64,000 nucleotides of DNA. Origin: Lasiodiplodia sp. COLG20 (taxonomy: Eukaryota; Ascomycota; Dothideomycetes; Botryosphaeriales; Botryosphaeriaceae). The stretch spans positions 2,294,001-2,358,000 of the forward strand of contig VNWV01000003.1 in assembly GCA_009801085.1 (NCBI GenBank), given 5' to 3'. A program made the position numbers and the translations under genes. The notes under the pieces are model-generated. The model ran no database searches and had not been told where the DNA came from. It was given only the letters and a program-made list of their open reading frames with translations. Below, in pieces: positions 52,666 through 63,139 of the stretch; position 1 is the stretch's first letter; each line of letters starts with the position of its first letter.

Positions 52666-54912
52666 ATGGCTGGGCAGAAACGTAGCCACGAGGAGTTCGC
52701 TGAGGGCGACCCCAATGTCGCCGAATCCCATGAGCAGGCAGAGCGCCATCGCGACGCGTCCGCCGATGGCGCCAACACCGCAAACGACGGATGGGAAACG
52801 TACGAGAGCAAGGGTACCAAGAAGCTCAAGAAAGTTCCGGGCCAGCAATCGAAGAACTACCCTTCTATCACACATTCTCCGAATGCCCGCCTGCAGTCTA
52901 CGGTCAAGATCAGCGACCTACAAAATCTCATACTCTACATTCTGAGCGACGCGACCTCGCCCCGCTGGGTGGCGGTCAACAATCATGGGCAAATCAGGAG
53001 AGTTGTCACAGTCATGGTGCCTGGTCTCGAGGCTGGCATGTTCAATGGACAAATATTACTCGACGAGGCTGCCGACGTGCAGCAAGATCTTGTAGCACAC
53101 CAGAGCGAAAACAAGGAGAAATCAATCGTCTCTCCCGACGACTATTATCCCACTCAGCTCGTGTCAGAGAAGTTGCCTGAGTCCTTGAAGCCTTTTGCAG
53201 AAATGTTCCCGCATATCTGGCCCATCAAGAGCCCTGGCGACGACAAGTATATGAGGCTTCACTCGCCTCTGCAAGCAATATTGACTGCGCCCATACCAAA
53301 GCAGAAGGACGACAAGAAGAAAGGCCCTCATTCTTCCAACAACCGCAACTGGAAGAACAAGCGTACGCCTATCACCAACTACATCGCCACGCTTGAGCAA
53401 ATGCTCGAAGACGGCGATGACTGGACAATACACCCCGCCATGTATTCCACGTCGGCAGAAAAGGCCGAGCATTCTCACCAAAGGATGCTGAAGGAGAGGG
53501 ATGCCGCACACGGCTGGGTCGACACGCCTGTCGCGTCGCTGGAAGACGGCGATGTGCCCAACGACCAGATTCAGAGTGGCAGTATGACCGCCGGCCGGAA
53601 GGTACTTGCAATGGACTGTGAAATGTGCAAGACAGGAGAGCAAAACTTCGAACTCACACGGATCAGCGTTGTCGACTGGGATGGAAACGTCGTTATGGAC
53701 GAACTAGTCAAGCCAGAACGCCCCATCACAGATTACCTGACCCCTTATTCTGGAATAACTGAGGACATGCTCAAAGACGTCACGACCACCCTCGCCGATA
53801 TTCAGAAGCGCTTGCTGGAGATCATTACGCCCCACACAATCCTGGTTGGCCACTCACTCAACTCAGACCTCAACGCCTTGAAGATGACGCACCCCTTCAT
53901 TGCCGACACCTCGTTCCTCTATCCCCATCCACGCGGCCCGCCGCTGAAGTGTTCTCTCAAATGGTTAGCACAGAAGTACTTATCAAAGGAAATTCAGAAA
54001 GGACATGGAAGCTCTGGTCACGACTCGATCGAAGACGCTCGTAGTACTCTCGAGCTCGTCAAGCAGAAATGCGAAAAGGGTGAACTTTGGGGCACCAGCG
54101 AAGCCAACGGGGAATCTATTTTCAAGCGCCTTGGTCGATCTCAGAAGCCGAAGAACCAGGCAATGAGTGCCGCTGAGGAGTACCGGATGGGCGCTGTCGT
54201 CGACTGGGGTGAGCCTAAACGTGGCTTCGGAGCGGCCGCAGACATGTGCTTTGGCTGTAAAGATGATGATGAGGTCGTCGCAAACGTCCTCAAAGCGGTT
54301 AACGGCGTGCCGGATGCGACGAGGCCGGTCTACAGCAAGGGTGTGGACTTCGTCTGGGCGCGTATGCGGGAACTAGAGGCCATCCGCGGATGGTGGACCA
54401 GGACGAAGACCAAGGACAATGCGGAACTGCTTGCCAATGCGCTGAGCAGCGGTAACGGCGACTCAAAGCCGGCTCCCGCAAAGACTGACGACGAGACCCC
54501 TGTAGCGGACGAAGGTGCAGTCAAGCGCGAGGCCGCCAGTACGGTCGATGACTCAAAGGACCAGCCCGCCGCGGCAAATACTACTGTGACTGAAGAGAGC
54601 CTCACGGCTGCGGACACTGTTCCAACCGGGCCCAGTTCTGCCGAACTCGCTGCCGCTGTTCGTAAGACGACTCAGCATCTCAAAGCGATATACGACGGCC
54701 TCCCTCCGTGCACGGCATTCATAATCTATAGTGGCAGCGGCGACCCGCGTGAGGTGACGCGCCTGCAGGAGATGAAGAAGCAGTTCCACAAAGAGTACAA
54801 GGTCAAGAATTGGAATGATATTAGTGTGAAGTGGACGGACACGGAGGATCAGGCCCTGCGTATGGCTTGCAAGAGGGCAAGGGAGGGTGTTGGTTTTGTG
54901 GTGGTCAAGTAA
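52666..54912 (+). CDS. REX1: RNA exonuclease Rex1 (DEDDh 3'-5' exonuclease)
   Basis: One intronless frame of 748 residues. After a charged N-terminus and a region with WETYESKGTKKLKK and FAEMFPHIWPIKSPGDDKY, the DEDDh exonuclease domain runs from about 310 to 480: VLAMDCEMC (Asp317, Glu319), HTILVGHSLNSDLNALK with the second Asp, and GHDSIEDARSTLELV with the His and last Asp. CSLKWLAQKYL and a C-terminal KGVDFVWARMRE/CTAFIIYSGSGDPREV part fit the Rex1/Rnh70 subgroup. In yeast this enzyme trims the 3' ends of 5S rRNA, 5.8S rRNA, some tRNAs and snRNAs in the nucleus. A Thr/Ala/Glu-rich linker of about 80 residues precedes the final domain. Tandem to the NUFIP gene, convergent with RNA1. Confidence 0.93.
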   Translation: MAGQKRSHEEFAEGDPNVAESHEQAERHRDASADGANTANDGWETYESKGTKKLKKVPGQQSKNYPSITHSPNARLQSTVKISDLQNLILYILSDATSPRWVAVNNHGQIRRVVTVMVPGLEAGMFNGQILLDEAADVQQDLVAHQSENKEKSIVSPDDYYPTQLVSEKLPESLKPFAEMFPHIWPIKSPGDDKYMRLHSPLQAILTAPIPKQKDDKKKGPHSSNNRNWKNKRTPITNYIATLEQMLEDGDDWTIHPAMYSTSAEKAEHSHQRMLKERDAAHGWVDTPVASLEDGDVPNDQIQSGSMTAGRKVLAMDCEMCKTGEQNFELTRISVVDWDGNVVMDELVKPERPITDYLTPYSGITEDMLKDVTTTLADIQKRLLEIITPHTILVGHSLNSDLNALKMTHPFIADTSFLYPHPRGPPLKCSLKWLAQKYLSKEIQKGHGSSGHDSIEDARSTLELVKQKCEKGELWGTSEANGESIFKRLGRSQKPKNQAMSAAEEYRMGAVVDWGEPKRGFGAAADMCFGCKDDDEVVANVLKAVNGVPDATRPVYSKGVDFVWARMRELEAIRGWWTRTKTKDNAELLANALSSGNGDSKPAPAKTDDETPVADEGAVKREAASTVDDSKDQPAAANTTVTEESLTAADTVPTGPSSAELAAAVRKTTQHLKAIYDGLPPCTAFIIYSGSGDPREVTRLQEMKKQFHKEYKVKNWNDISVKWTDTEDQALRMACKRAREGVGFVVVK

Positions 54913-56194
54913 AGTCAGGCAAAGAATTTTGGCTGGATGAAGACAAACTCATGCTTGCCAGTCAAAGATGGGTGGAAGAGATTCAAGGAAAGCTAGGAAA
55001 AAGTTTGCTTAAGACGAAGCACGGACTTTGGTGTAATAGCGTGCCTTGCTTTGTGGGAGTACCTGGAGCAAAATCTTAGGAACAACAGTGCTATAGCTGT
55101 AAGAAACAGGAGCGTGTTCGATGTACGAGAAATGCGCGACTTTAGTAGAGCGTAACATGACGAGCACGAACCAAATTCTTCCTATATGTGTTATCGGAAA
55201 GTGTCTTCTCCTGGCAATTCATGCCCTCGGCCATATCGCATGTCTACCCTGCTTCTCGAAGAAAAATGCATTGCTAGCGATTCGGTTGTGTAGAATCTGT
55301 CATTTATGCTACTGCCAGAGTAATTTATGAAGGCATTAATGATTATAATACGAGTTAAAATTGTATGAAATGATGTACTTGAAGTCTTAACTGAGGAAAA
55401 CACTCTGCTCATGTCTCAAGCTGATGCTATGCCACGGGAGTAGCCGGCAACGCGCTATGTGGAGGCGTTGATGAACTTATGTTAATAAGTACGTCTATGA
55501 GATGACGGCGAGTTGACTTATTGGAAATGTGAAGAAAGGAAAACGCTGCATTTTTTTAAGGGTGTAGTATTAGCTTAGGAGATGCATAAATGGACCATCT
55601 GTGTGAATAATTTGAGTAGACGTTTGATGGGCGAGTTTATGATGTCGAAACTGTGTGGAGAGAAAGATAGCTTTGATATAAATGTTGGATGGAAATCTCT
55701 CTACGCACAAGAGACTTCATGTATATACATAGTACGCCAGATATTATAATTTGAAGCAATCTCACCTGCGAAGAGAAGCAACAGGCGCCGAAGTGAATTG
55801 AAACAAAACGGTCTCTCTTTCTAACGAACGCTCAAACATCTACCTCGTAGAACAAGGATAAAAAAGAATTATCTACCATGAAGCCCGTAGGCTTCACCGA
55901 CCCATCCACAATGCCCGGCTCAATCCCGTCATTGAAACTGAAAAAATAAAACTTTCGCCTGTTCCCGTTCACCACCATGGATATATGTAGTTCTCTCTCT
56001 TTTTCCCCAAGCCAGGTCGCAAACCGTAAAAGCCAAAACGAAAAGACAAGCATTTATTTAGTCGTGTTGTTGGTTGTCCCCAAGCCTAAAAACACCAAGT
56101 CCAACCCCAATCCGACCGGTCCAATAATAGAATTTCCTTGCGCTCTCGTCATCATCATGATATTCATGATTGTCTCTTTCTTTTCTCGTCTCGT
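54913..56194. other. Convergent AT-rich intergenic region
   Basis: 1.3 kb between the stops of REX1 and RNA1. From 55.1 to 56.1 kb it is AT-rich with no coding content recognised; the last 200 bp are probably RNA1 3' UTR. Confidence 0.5.
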
Positions 56195-57525
56195 TTACAA
56201 TCCAGTCTTACCCAGCATGTTGGCCAGCTCGTCGACGCTCGTGTCCTTCTTCTCGCTGACCTTCTGCGCCTCCGCCTCGTCCGCCCTCTTGACCACATCT
56301 TCCTTCGCCTCCTCTTCCTCTTCCTCCTCTTCTTCCTCGTCCTCGCTCTCGTCGTCAAGCTCGTCCAGCTCATCGAGACCGAACTCGTAGCCCTCCTTCA
56401 GGCCCTCGACGAACGCGGGGTCGGCCTCCTCCTTGCGCGCCGAGAAAGCGTCCTGCAGGCGCTCGACGCTCTCGTCATCCTCGCTGAATTTGTTGCCGTT
56501 GACCTCGAGTCTGCGCAACTTCGGCAGGGCGTGCTCACTTGCGTCGGCGAAGCCTTTCAGGCCTGCCGCATTCATGTCGTTGTATTGAATGCGCAAGATT
56601 TCCAGCTCCGGGTTCTGTCCCTTCGCCAGCGCCGCACCCAGCAGCAAGCTACCCTTGGCTTGCAAGAAGCAGTCGCTCACGCCCAATTCGCGCAGGTGTG
56701 GGAAACCGCCGATAATTTCGGCCAGCGCCCGTGCGCCAGTCTTGGTGAACGTGTTGTCCTGCAGATCGAGGATGCGGATCTGGCTTTGATGCACCAGTCC
56801 GTGGCGCAGCAGGTGCGTGATGCCCTCCTGCCGGATGCCGTTCTGCACCATCTTGATCTCCTGCAGGCCCGTGTGCTTCGAGTAGGCACGTGCCCAAGCC
56901 TCCATCGAGCCGTTCTCCAAGCGGTTGCGGCCGCAGATGACCGTCTCAAGGTATGGCACCTCGGCGCCGCCGTCGCGGGCGGCAGCCTTCTTGTCGGCGA
57001 GATCCGAAAGGGCATTGGCAATTAGAGTGCCGGCAGCGGGGCCCAGGCCGTTGTTGTTGAGGTAGAGGTGACGAAGCGGAGTGTGCGCGGCGAGGAAGGC
57101 AACAAGAGGAGCTTGGGTGTTGAGGCCGAAAGCGTTGTCGGAGAGGTCGACGGTTTCGAGTTTCGGAAGGGTGAGGAGCGCCTTGAGGATATGATCAAGT
57201 GCCTCGGGGATCTCGGAGAGCAGGCGCGAGGTGAAGATGTCGGCAAAGTTGGCGATCTAGTGAGCAAATGTTAGCGTCGCCGCACAAGGCGCCGAAGAGA
57301 CGGTAGGGTCTTGCAAAAGGGGCAGAGCGGTACCTTGAGGTTTTTCTTGGTCTCCAGCACCTTGGCCAAGGCCTCCGAGGCACCTATTCCGAGTGTGTTG
57401 CCAACGAAGACGACCTCCTCGACATCGGAGTTCTCCTTCAGCGCCTGAATGTGCGGCTCGATGTCCTCGGCGGTGGTGAGTTTGAGGCCCTTGCCCTCCA
57501 AGCTGAAAACTTTGGGATTCGCCAT
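56195..57525 (-). CDS. RNA1: Ran GTPase-activating protein 1
   Basis: Two exons, 57525-57334 and 57256-56195, intron GTACCG...TCACTAG, phase 0, 417 residues. The protein starts MANPKVFSLEGKGLKLTTAED and consists of about eleven RanGAP-type leucine-rich repeats: VEEVVFVGNTLGIGA, LETVDLSDNAFG, LRHLYLNNNGLGP, LETVICGRNRLENGS, QEIKMVQNGIRQEGI, IRILDLQDNTFTKTG, LEILRIQYNDMNAAG, LRRLEVNGNKFSEDD. An acidic tail (DELDDESEDEEEEEEEEEE) follows, as in fungal Rna1, then a lysine-rich end. It stimulates GTP hydrolysis by Ran in the cytoplasm, keeping the gradient that drives nuclear transport. The ATG is shared by both frame and family start. Divergent from COX17 with 282 bp between start codons. Confidence 0.96.
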
Positions 57526-57807
57526 GGTTGGCTGCAGAGTATCGGTGTGTTTCGCGGAGTCGCACGTAAAAAATAAAGGGTTGTTGCTGATGAGCGGCGG
57601 AAGAAAGAGTTGTTGGAGGGGCACGGTGGGATGTTTTCGTCTGTCTGGTCCCTGCACGACCTTGCAAGCGCTAACGCGAGTGCCTGCATCGGCGCCTGCC
57701 CGCGCTGGCTGCCGACCGGGCTTGGCGCCCCGGCTGATGACATGAGCCGCCCATTGATTTCTAAGATTCCGTCTTCCTCTGCACCAACAACCCGCAACAC
57801 CTGCACC
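57526..57807. promoter_or_regulatory. Bidirectional promoter of RNA1 and COX17
   Basis: 282 bp between the two start codons, including both leaders. No TATA box is evident; the RNA1 side has an A/T-rich run (AAAAAATAAAGGG) at about 57569. Confidence 0.6.
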
Positions 57808-58156
57808 ATGAGTTCAATGCAGACTGGTATGCTGTGCCCGCTGTCGCAGCCATTGCGCGCATCATTGACAATGATCTGCAGCTCCCGCCACCTCCGCCAA
57901 CCTCGGCGCTGACCTCAAGTCCACCGGCACTTCCGCCGCCGCCGCAAAGCCAAAGGTGCGTCGATGGCGTGCTACGACCCTTTTCGCCGCAGAATTCTGA
58001 CTGAACATTGGACAGCCCTGCTGCGTCTGCAAGGATGAAAAGGCCGCCCGTGACGAGTGCATGCTCTTCTCGACCAGCGACAATGCCCAAGACGCGTGCA
58101 AGGACCTGGTTTCTAAATACAAGGCCTGCATGGCGGGATACGGGTTCAACATCTAG
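57808..58156 (+). CDS. COX17: Copper metallochaperone Cox17
   Basis: Three exons, 57808-57826, 57882-57955 and 58016-58156, with phases 1 and 0; 77 residues. The 19-nt first exon encodes MSSMQT plus one base. The N-terminal 31 residues are Ala/Ser/Thr/Lys-rich and variable. The conserved core follows: KPCCVCKDEK with the copper-binding Cys33-Cys34, and the twin CX9C motif Cys36-Cys46 and Cys59-Cys69 that folds in the mitochondrial intermembrane space through the Mia40 pathway; it ends YKACMAGYGFNI. Cox17 passes Cu(I) to Sco1 and Cox11 for cytochrome c oxidase assembly. No single frame shows the whole gene because all three exons are short. Convergent with ALG6 (212 bp between stops). Confidence 0.95.
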
Positions 58157-58368
58157 CGGCAATTATTCGAGGCATGGAACTGGCGTTAGATACTGGGCAT
58201 AATTTACATGGCATTAAGGTGGCGCAACGACTATTTTCCCTGTACCATTGTATAGGCATAATTGTACAACACATCCTCCACTCAAGACGCTGTAATCCTT
58301 AACCATTTTGACGGGTATCTTTTCGGCCTTGGCCTTTTGAAGCTAAGAAAGGGAGCAAGCAGTGCGAT

Positions 58369-60218
58369 CTACTGCGTTTTCTTCCACTCATCTACCTTGA
58401 CAGCCATCCTGAAGCCTCTGATCAAGTGGAACAAGCACCAAAGGTAGCAGAGGTAGAATCCAGGCGCGCCAATCAGGACATTGGTCACCACCCAGAGATC
58501 CGGCTTGTTCTCTGGCGGAATTACAAATGCTTCGGCGAAATGCCACACGACCATAGCCGCGTAAAACCCGGCGTGCATCAGCTTCTCAATGATGCTCAGA
58601 CGGCCGGGTGTGTCATTACGGAAGATTGAGAAAGACGTCGGAGGAAGTCCGAGCAGATACGCCCAGAGCAAGGTGAGGATGAAGTACGGGATTGCCAGCT
58701 CGTCTCGCTTGAGGAGCGGATACATTGTCCAGGCACCCAGGATATTGGCCAGCCCAATCCAAGCTCGCGCTGACGGTAGCATTCCGCTACGAGAACCAAG
58801 GAGAAGCGTCATGGGCAACAAAGGAAGAAGAACATTCTTCTCATGAACTTGGTACGAGAACAGAAAGAAGGCCCAAGAAGTCGCGGCAAAGGCCAAAGGA
58901 AGAAGCTCCTTCCGCGGTTTGACAAGTAGCAGCAGGCATGGACCGAGAATATGGGCCCCGGTCAGAGCCAACGCACCAAGCTGCAGCTTCTCAGTGGGAT
59001 AATGGTGTAGCTTGTGAAAAGTGTGTACGAAGCACCATACGTTAGCTACCTTGTCCTCGAATAAACCGCGGGCGAACGGGAAGATGCGGTGGATGGATTG
59101 AGCCAGGACCAGAATGATCGGAAAGTACCAGGATTTCTCATCAATGGCAGCCGGTAGTTTCGAAAGTAGCGGAGGCGTAGGCAGTTCGTGCACAGGCAGG
59201 CCACGGTACCAATCATAGACCGCACCAACGATGAGTGGTGCGTACAGGACTGCAAACGAGACGACCGTGACTAGCGCAATTCCAAGAAAACGCGGAACAT
59301 TGATCCGGGGAAAGATGCAAACCCCAAGGAGGTAAGCAAATACTGCAGGAGCATAGAACAATGCCATCTGTTTGAATCCAAGCGCACCGACGAAAAAGAC
59401 GCAGCTCCACAGGAAACGACCGGCGATCATGCTCGAAATACTTGCCAGAACCAAGCCGAGCATGACTGTGTTATACTGGAAGTGTCCATGGTCAATAATG
59501 ATGGATCCGGGCTGCATCAGAATGGCTACCAGAGCAAGGGAGTATTCCCAGGTATTGACCTCCTGCAAGCGAGAGTAGCGGCGGAGGCAGATAACGACGG
59601 CCGGGATGTAAACGAGGTATTCGGATACAAAGACGGTGGCACGCATAAAGACCTTTAGCATGGGATCATCGAGGCCGCGGGAGGTGTGAAGAGCGAACCA
59701 CGCCGGCTCGATATAGTGACCACTACCAAAATCAGTAAAAACCAAGCCTTCGAATCGGTAGACTTACACTTTCCCCAAGAGCCAGCTGTGATATGCCGTC
59801 AACGGCGGGTAGTCAAGCCCCCACCATTCCAGGTCGTGGAAATACCATTGGGTCATGGGAAGGTTGATGGTAATTTCCAACCAGTGCCTCTGAGCCTCGA
59901 AGTCTCCGTGCATTGGCGGTTTTTGGAAGCCTGCAGGCCATCAACATGCTATCGACCGCGCACAAATGACTGACACGAACCGGAATAGCCCCAAAAGGCT
60001 GTGGCCCACCGGAACAAACCCACAACGATCAGAATCAGCGGCAGGAGCACCCATTGTGAGACTGCACCCTTGGCCGGCCAGAGGAAAGCGACGAGCGGGA
60101 AGGCGGGCCTGGCAACATTGTCTTGAGGATCGACCACGACGGTCCCATGGCGGGGATTGGCCAGGACTCCGGAGTCACCCTTCTTCTTCTTGCGGGGCTT
60201 GTGGTTTGGGGTTGACAT
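58369..60218 (-). CDS. ALG6: Dolichyl-P-Glc:Man9GlcNAc2-PP-dolichol alpha-1,3-glucosyltransferase
   Basis: Three exons: 60218-59981, 59930-59768 and 59722-58369 (phases 1 and 2), 584 residues. A Lys-rich cytosolic start ([14 protein letters not shown]) leads to a first helix, then the conserved luminal loop [19 protein letters not shown] and [21 protein letters not shown], which carries the acidic catalytic residue region of the ALG6/ALG8 family. Later signatures: DHGHFQYN, and [18 protein letters not shown], which points to ALG6 rather than ALG8, and [16 protein letters not shown]. About eleven to twelve membrane helices. The enzyme adds the first glucose to the lipid-linked oligosaccharide in the ER before N-glycosylation. 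Exons 1 and 2 restore the N-terminus that the large open frame lacks. Divergent from the nucleolin gene. Confidence 0.95.
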
Positions 60219-60949
60219 GATGAAGACGAGGTGATCAGTCGAGGGGCATCGCACGGAGCCGCGGGCAGCGAACGCGTTAAGGTGGCCGGAGACGCGGTCG
60301 GCGGCTCGGGACCTCTGCGGAAGCGCGGCGAGTCAGTGAGGCGCAGAGCTTTCTTACCGCCTTCCGTTACGGCTTAGCGTCCGAAATAATTTTCGGTCGC
60401 GCGCGCTGATAAAGCTCGACGCGCGACCCAGCGACCAATTTTTCTCATCCAGCAAATTCTTTTCCTCACACCAACAACTCCTTGCTCCAGAGCGCAAGGT
60501 ATCCTTTGCGGGCAGTTTTCGATCAGTGATCGGAATCTTACAGTGGGCTTTTGATCCAAACACATCTCGGTTCGTGGGCATTACTTCCTTGTGGGCTTAT
60601 CGCGCTTGTTAGAGTGTGCGCGCAAGAGAGGAAACTCTCTGTGGGCTGTTGACTTCAGTGGGCTTCTGATCCGCGACCATGTCTCGGCCCTTGCGGGAAC
60701 GCGCCGCCTTGACAGTCGCTCTGTGGGCTTGAGGGTTCTATCCGCCACGCGCGGACTCGAGGGCTGTGGGCTTTGCACACGTTTGAGAGATCCTGATGAA
60801 AAGCTATTCCCATTGGGCCACTGTCGGTTCAAGATCTCTCAGAGGGCCGTCGGCTTGAGCGCGTTCGCTTGCGTGCTTCTACTCTTTTGCTCATTTCCAG
60901 CGCACGCCTCCAGCTAACACATCGCCCTTCAGACTAAACATCCATCGAA
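60219..60949. promoter_or_regulatory. Divergent region between ALG6 and nucleolin genes with repeated GTGGGCTT
   Basis: 731 bp between start codons. Five exact GTGGGCTT octamers lie on the plus strand at 60543, 60591, 60658, 60723 and 60766, with near copies at 60574 (GTGGGCAT) and 60641 (GTGGGCTG). Spacing is 43-67 bp. Two copies share the longer context CAGTGGGCTT(T/C)TGATCC (60541 and 60656). A possible RNA hairpin lies at 60782-60843. The octamers sit 180-410 bp before the nucleolin ATG, so they probably belong to its promoter or leader. Confidence 0.7.
60782..60843 (+). other. Potential hairpin in the nucleolin promoter or leader
   Basis: GAGAGATC (60785-60792) pairs perfectly with GATCTCTC (60833-60840), and three flanking pairs (one G-U) extend the stem to 11 bp around a 40-base loop. 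A TGATGA lies just inside the left arm, but no CTGA box precedes the right arm, so it is not a convincing C/D snoRNA. Confidence 0.4.
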
Positions 60950-62605
60950 ATGGCCAAGGCTAAGGCTGTGAAGCCCACCAAGGGCGCCGTTGCTGAGACC
61001 CCGAAGAAGTCCTCCGTCAAGGAGGGCCGCATCACCAAGCCGTCTCAGACCCCCAAGGCGAAGGCCAAGGAGACTGCCAAGGCCGCCGCCTCGAAGTCCG
61101 ACAAGAAGAGCAAGAAGTCGAAGAAGGAGCCTACGCCTGAGCCCGAGTCTGAGAGCGACGAGGAGATGGCCAGCGGCAGCTCCGACTCCAGCGACAGCGA
61201 ATCCGACTCTGAGCCCGAGCCCAAGCCGGCCCCTAAGGCCAAGGGCGCTGCCGCCAAGAAGCAGGAGTCCTCTGACTCTTCCAGCGAGAGCGAGAGCAGC
61301 GACAGCGACAGCGACAGCGAGGAGGCTGCTGCCCCCGTCAAGGCCAACGGCACTGCCAAGAAGGCGGCTGCCAAGGAAGACTCCAGCAGCGAGGAGTCTG
61401 AGAGTGACTCTGATTCCTCTGAGTCTTCTGACGAGGCTCCTGCCCCCAAGAAGGCTGCTGCTAAGGCTGAGTCTGAGAGCGACTCTGACTCTGACTCCGA
61501 CTCTTCTGAGGAGGAGGCTCCCAAGGCCAAGAAGGCCTCCAAGGCCGAGGAGTCTGTAAGTTGCACCCACATCCCGGTCATTTACCCTAATGTACTAACA
61601 TTCACGCAGGACTCTTCCGACTCTGACTCGTCTGACTCCGATTCTGACAGTGATGAGGAGGGCTCTGAGGAGACTAGCTCCTCCGAGGAGGCGCCTTCCA
61701 AGAAGCGCAAGGCTGAGGCTGAGACTGCCTCTGCCACCAAGAAGAGCAAGACTGAGGAGGGCCCTGGCTCTGCCAACCTGTTCGTTGGCAACCTGAGCTG
61801 GAACGTTGATGAGGACTGGCTCCGCCGTGAGTTCGAGGGGTTTGAGCCTAAGGCTGTCCGCATCGTCACCGACCGCGCCACTGGCAGGTCCAAGGGGTAA
61901 GCAATTCCACCCCGCTTTGAAAATCCTCCCTGATACTTACCAAGCCGCCGCCGTGGTGGTCACAGATTCGGTTATGTTGAGTTCGAGAGTGTTGAGGCTG
62001 CTACTGCTGCTCTCAACGCTAAGAAGGGCTCTGACCTCGATGGCCGCCTGCTCAACCTTGACTTCAGCACTCCTCGTCCTGAAGGCCAGAACCCCAGGGA
62101 CCGCGCCAACGACCGCGCCCAGAGGCACGGCGATACGCCCAACAGGCCCTCCGACACCCTCTTCGTCGGCAACCTGTCCTTCAACGCTACCCCCGACAGC
62201 GTCACCGAGCTCTTCCAGGAGTACGGCACCATCACCCGTGTTTCCCTGCCCACCAAGCCTGAGGATGGCATGCCCAAGGGCTTCGGTTACGTTGGCTTCA
62301 GCTCCGTCGATGAGGCGAAGAGCGCTTTCGATGCTCTCCAGGGCGCCGACCTTGATGGCCGCTCTGTCCGCCTGGACTTCGCTGCTCCTCGCGACAACAA
62401 CAACGGCGGTGGCCGCGGCGGCTTTGGCGGTCGTGGCGGTGGCCGTGGTGGTGGCCGTGGTGGTTTCGGTGGTCGCGGTGGCGGTCGCGGCGGTGGTCGT
62501 GGTGATTTCGGCGGCCGTGGTGGTGGTCGCGGCGGCCGTGGTGGTGGCTCGACCAACCGTGGAGGCTTCGGCGACTTCAAGGGCAAGAAGATCTCTTTCG
62601 ACTAA
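60950..62605 (+). CDS. Nucleolin-like protein (Nsr1/Gar2 type)
   Basis: Three exons, 60950-61555, 61610-61896 and 61966-62605; the first intron has a perfect TACTAAC branch site. 510 residues. The first 260 are a Lys/Ala-rich start followed by alternating acidic Ser/Asp/Glu tracts (SSDSDSDSEE-type) and basic KKAAAK linkers, the nucleolin pattern for casein kinase 2 sites. Two RRM domains follow: NLFVGNLSWNVDEDWL with GFGYVEFES, and TLFVGNLSFNATPDSV with GFGYVGFSS. The C-terminus is an RGG box (GGRGGGRGGGRGGFGGRGG) ending GKKISFD. Yeast Nsr1 and fission-yeast Gar2 act in pre-rRNA processing and nucleolar structure. The second intron sits inside RNP1 of RRM1. Upstream lies the GTGGGCTT array. 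Tandem with the dioxygenase gene. Confidence 0.95.
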
Positions 62606-63139
62606 ACGACTCGTCTTTTCTTCTGTGAAGAAGGCCACGAACGGTAAGTTTTGTATGGTTACTGGATAGGGACAGGTTTGGTTTCACGGTCGGGATCGGG
62701 TCAACAAAAAAAAGTATTGCTTTGATATTGTCGGGATTCATGTTTGATTAAGCACACAGCGTGCTTAGTATTTCATTTCTTTAGCTCTATACACCAGACA
62801 GTGGGTACAGGCGGTCGTAGTTTTCGAGAACAGGCTTAATACAGGTTCTTCTTATCCGAGAATGCTTTTGCAGTCAAGCTCAGTGATCTCCGCCAAAGCT
62901 CGGCATTATGAAATATTTGCGGTAAAGTCTGACAGCCAATCCCGAATTGAGGAATGAACAACCTTCAGGACGCATGACTTTGGCAAGATTTCTGCTGTTT
63001 GTGGCGTGAGAGCAAGGCTGGGAGTCCTGAGATTGCGCACAGACCAGGCAAAAAAGTTCGGATAAGAACGAAGCCATAGCTCCTCCGCTCTGCTGCCGCA
63101 CACCTCTATTCCCAGCCCATTCTACCCAAACCGCTCAAG
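62606..63139. other. Region between nucleolin and Ofd1/Tpa1 genes
   Basis: 534 bp: nucleolin 3' UTR (AT-rich, AACAAAAAAAAGTATTGC at about 62703) and the dioxygenase promoter. No coding content. Confidence 0.5.

Noticed and set aside
60782..60843. C/D-box snoRNA
   Set aside because: TGATGA and a closing stem are present but the required CTGA D box before the right stem arm is missing.
60591..60917. 108-codon frame before the nucleolin ATG as a possible upstream gene
   Set aside because: Its apparent start is not an ATG and it is built over the GTGGGCTT repeats; no protein similarity.
61045..61581. 178-codon minus-strand Ser/Leu/Glu-rich frame
   Set aside because: Antisense of the nucleolin acidic tracts.
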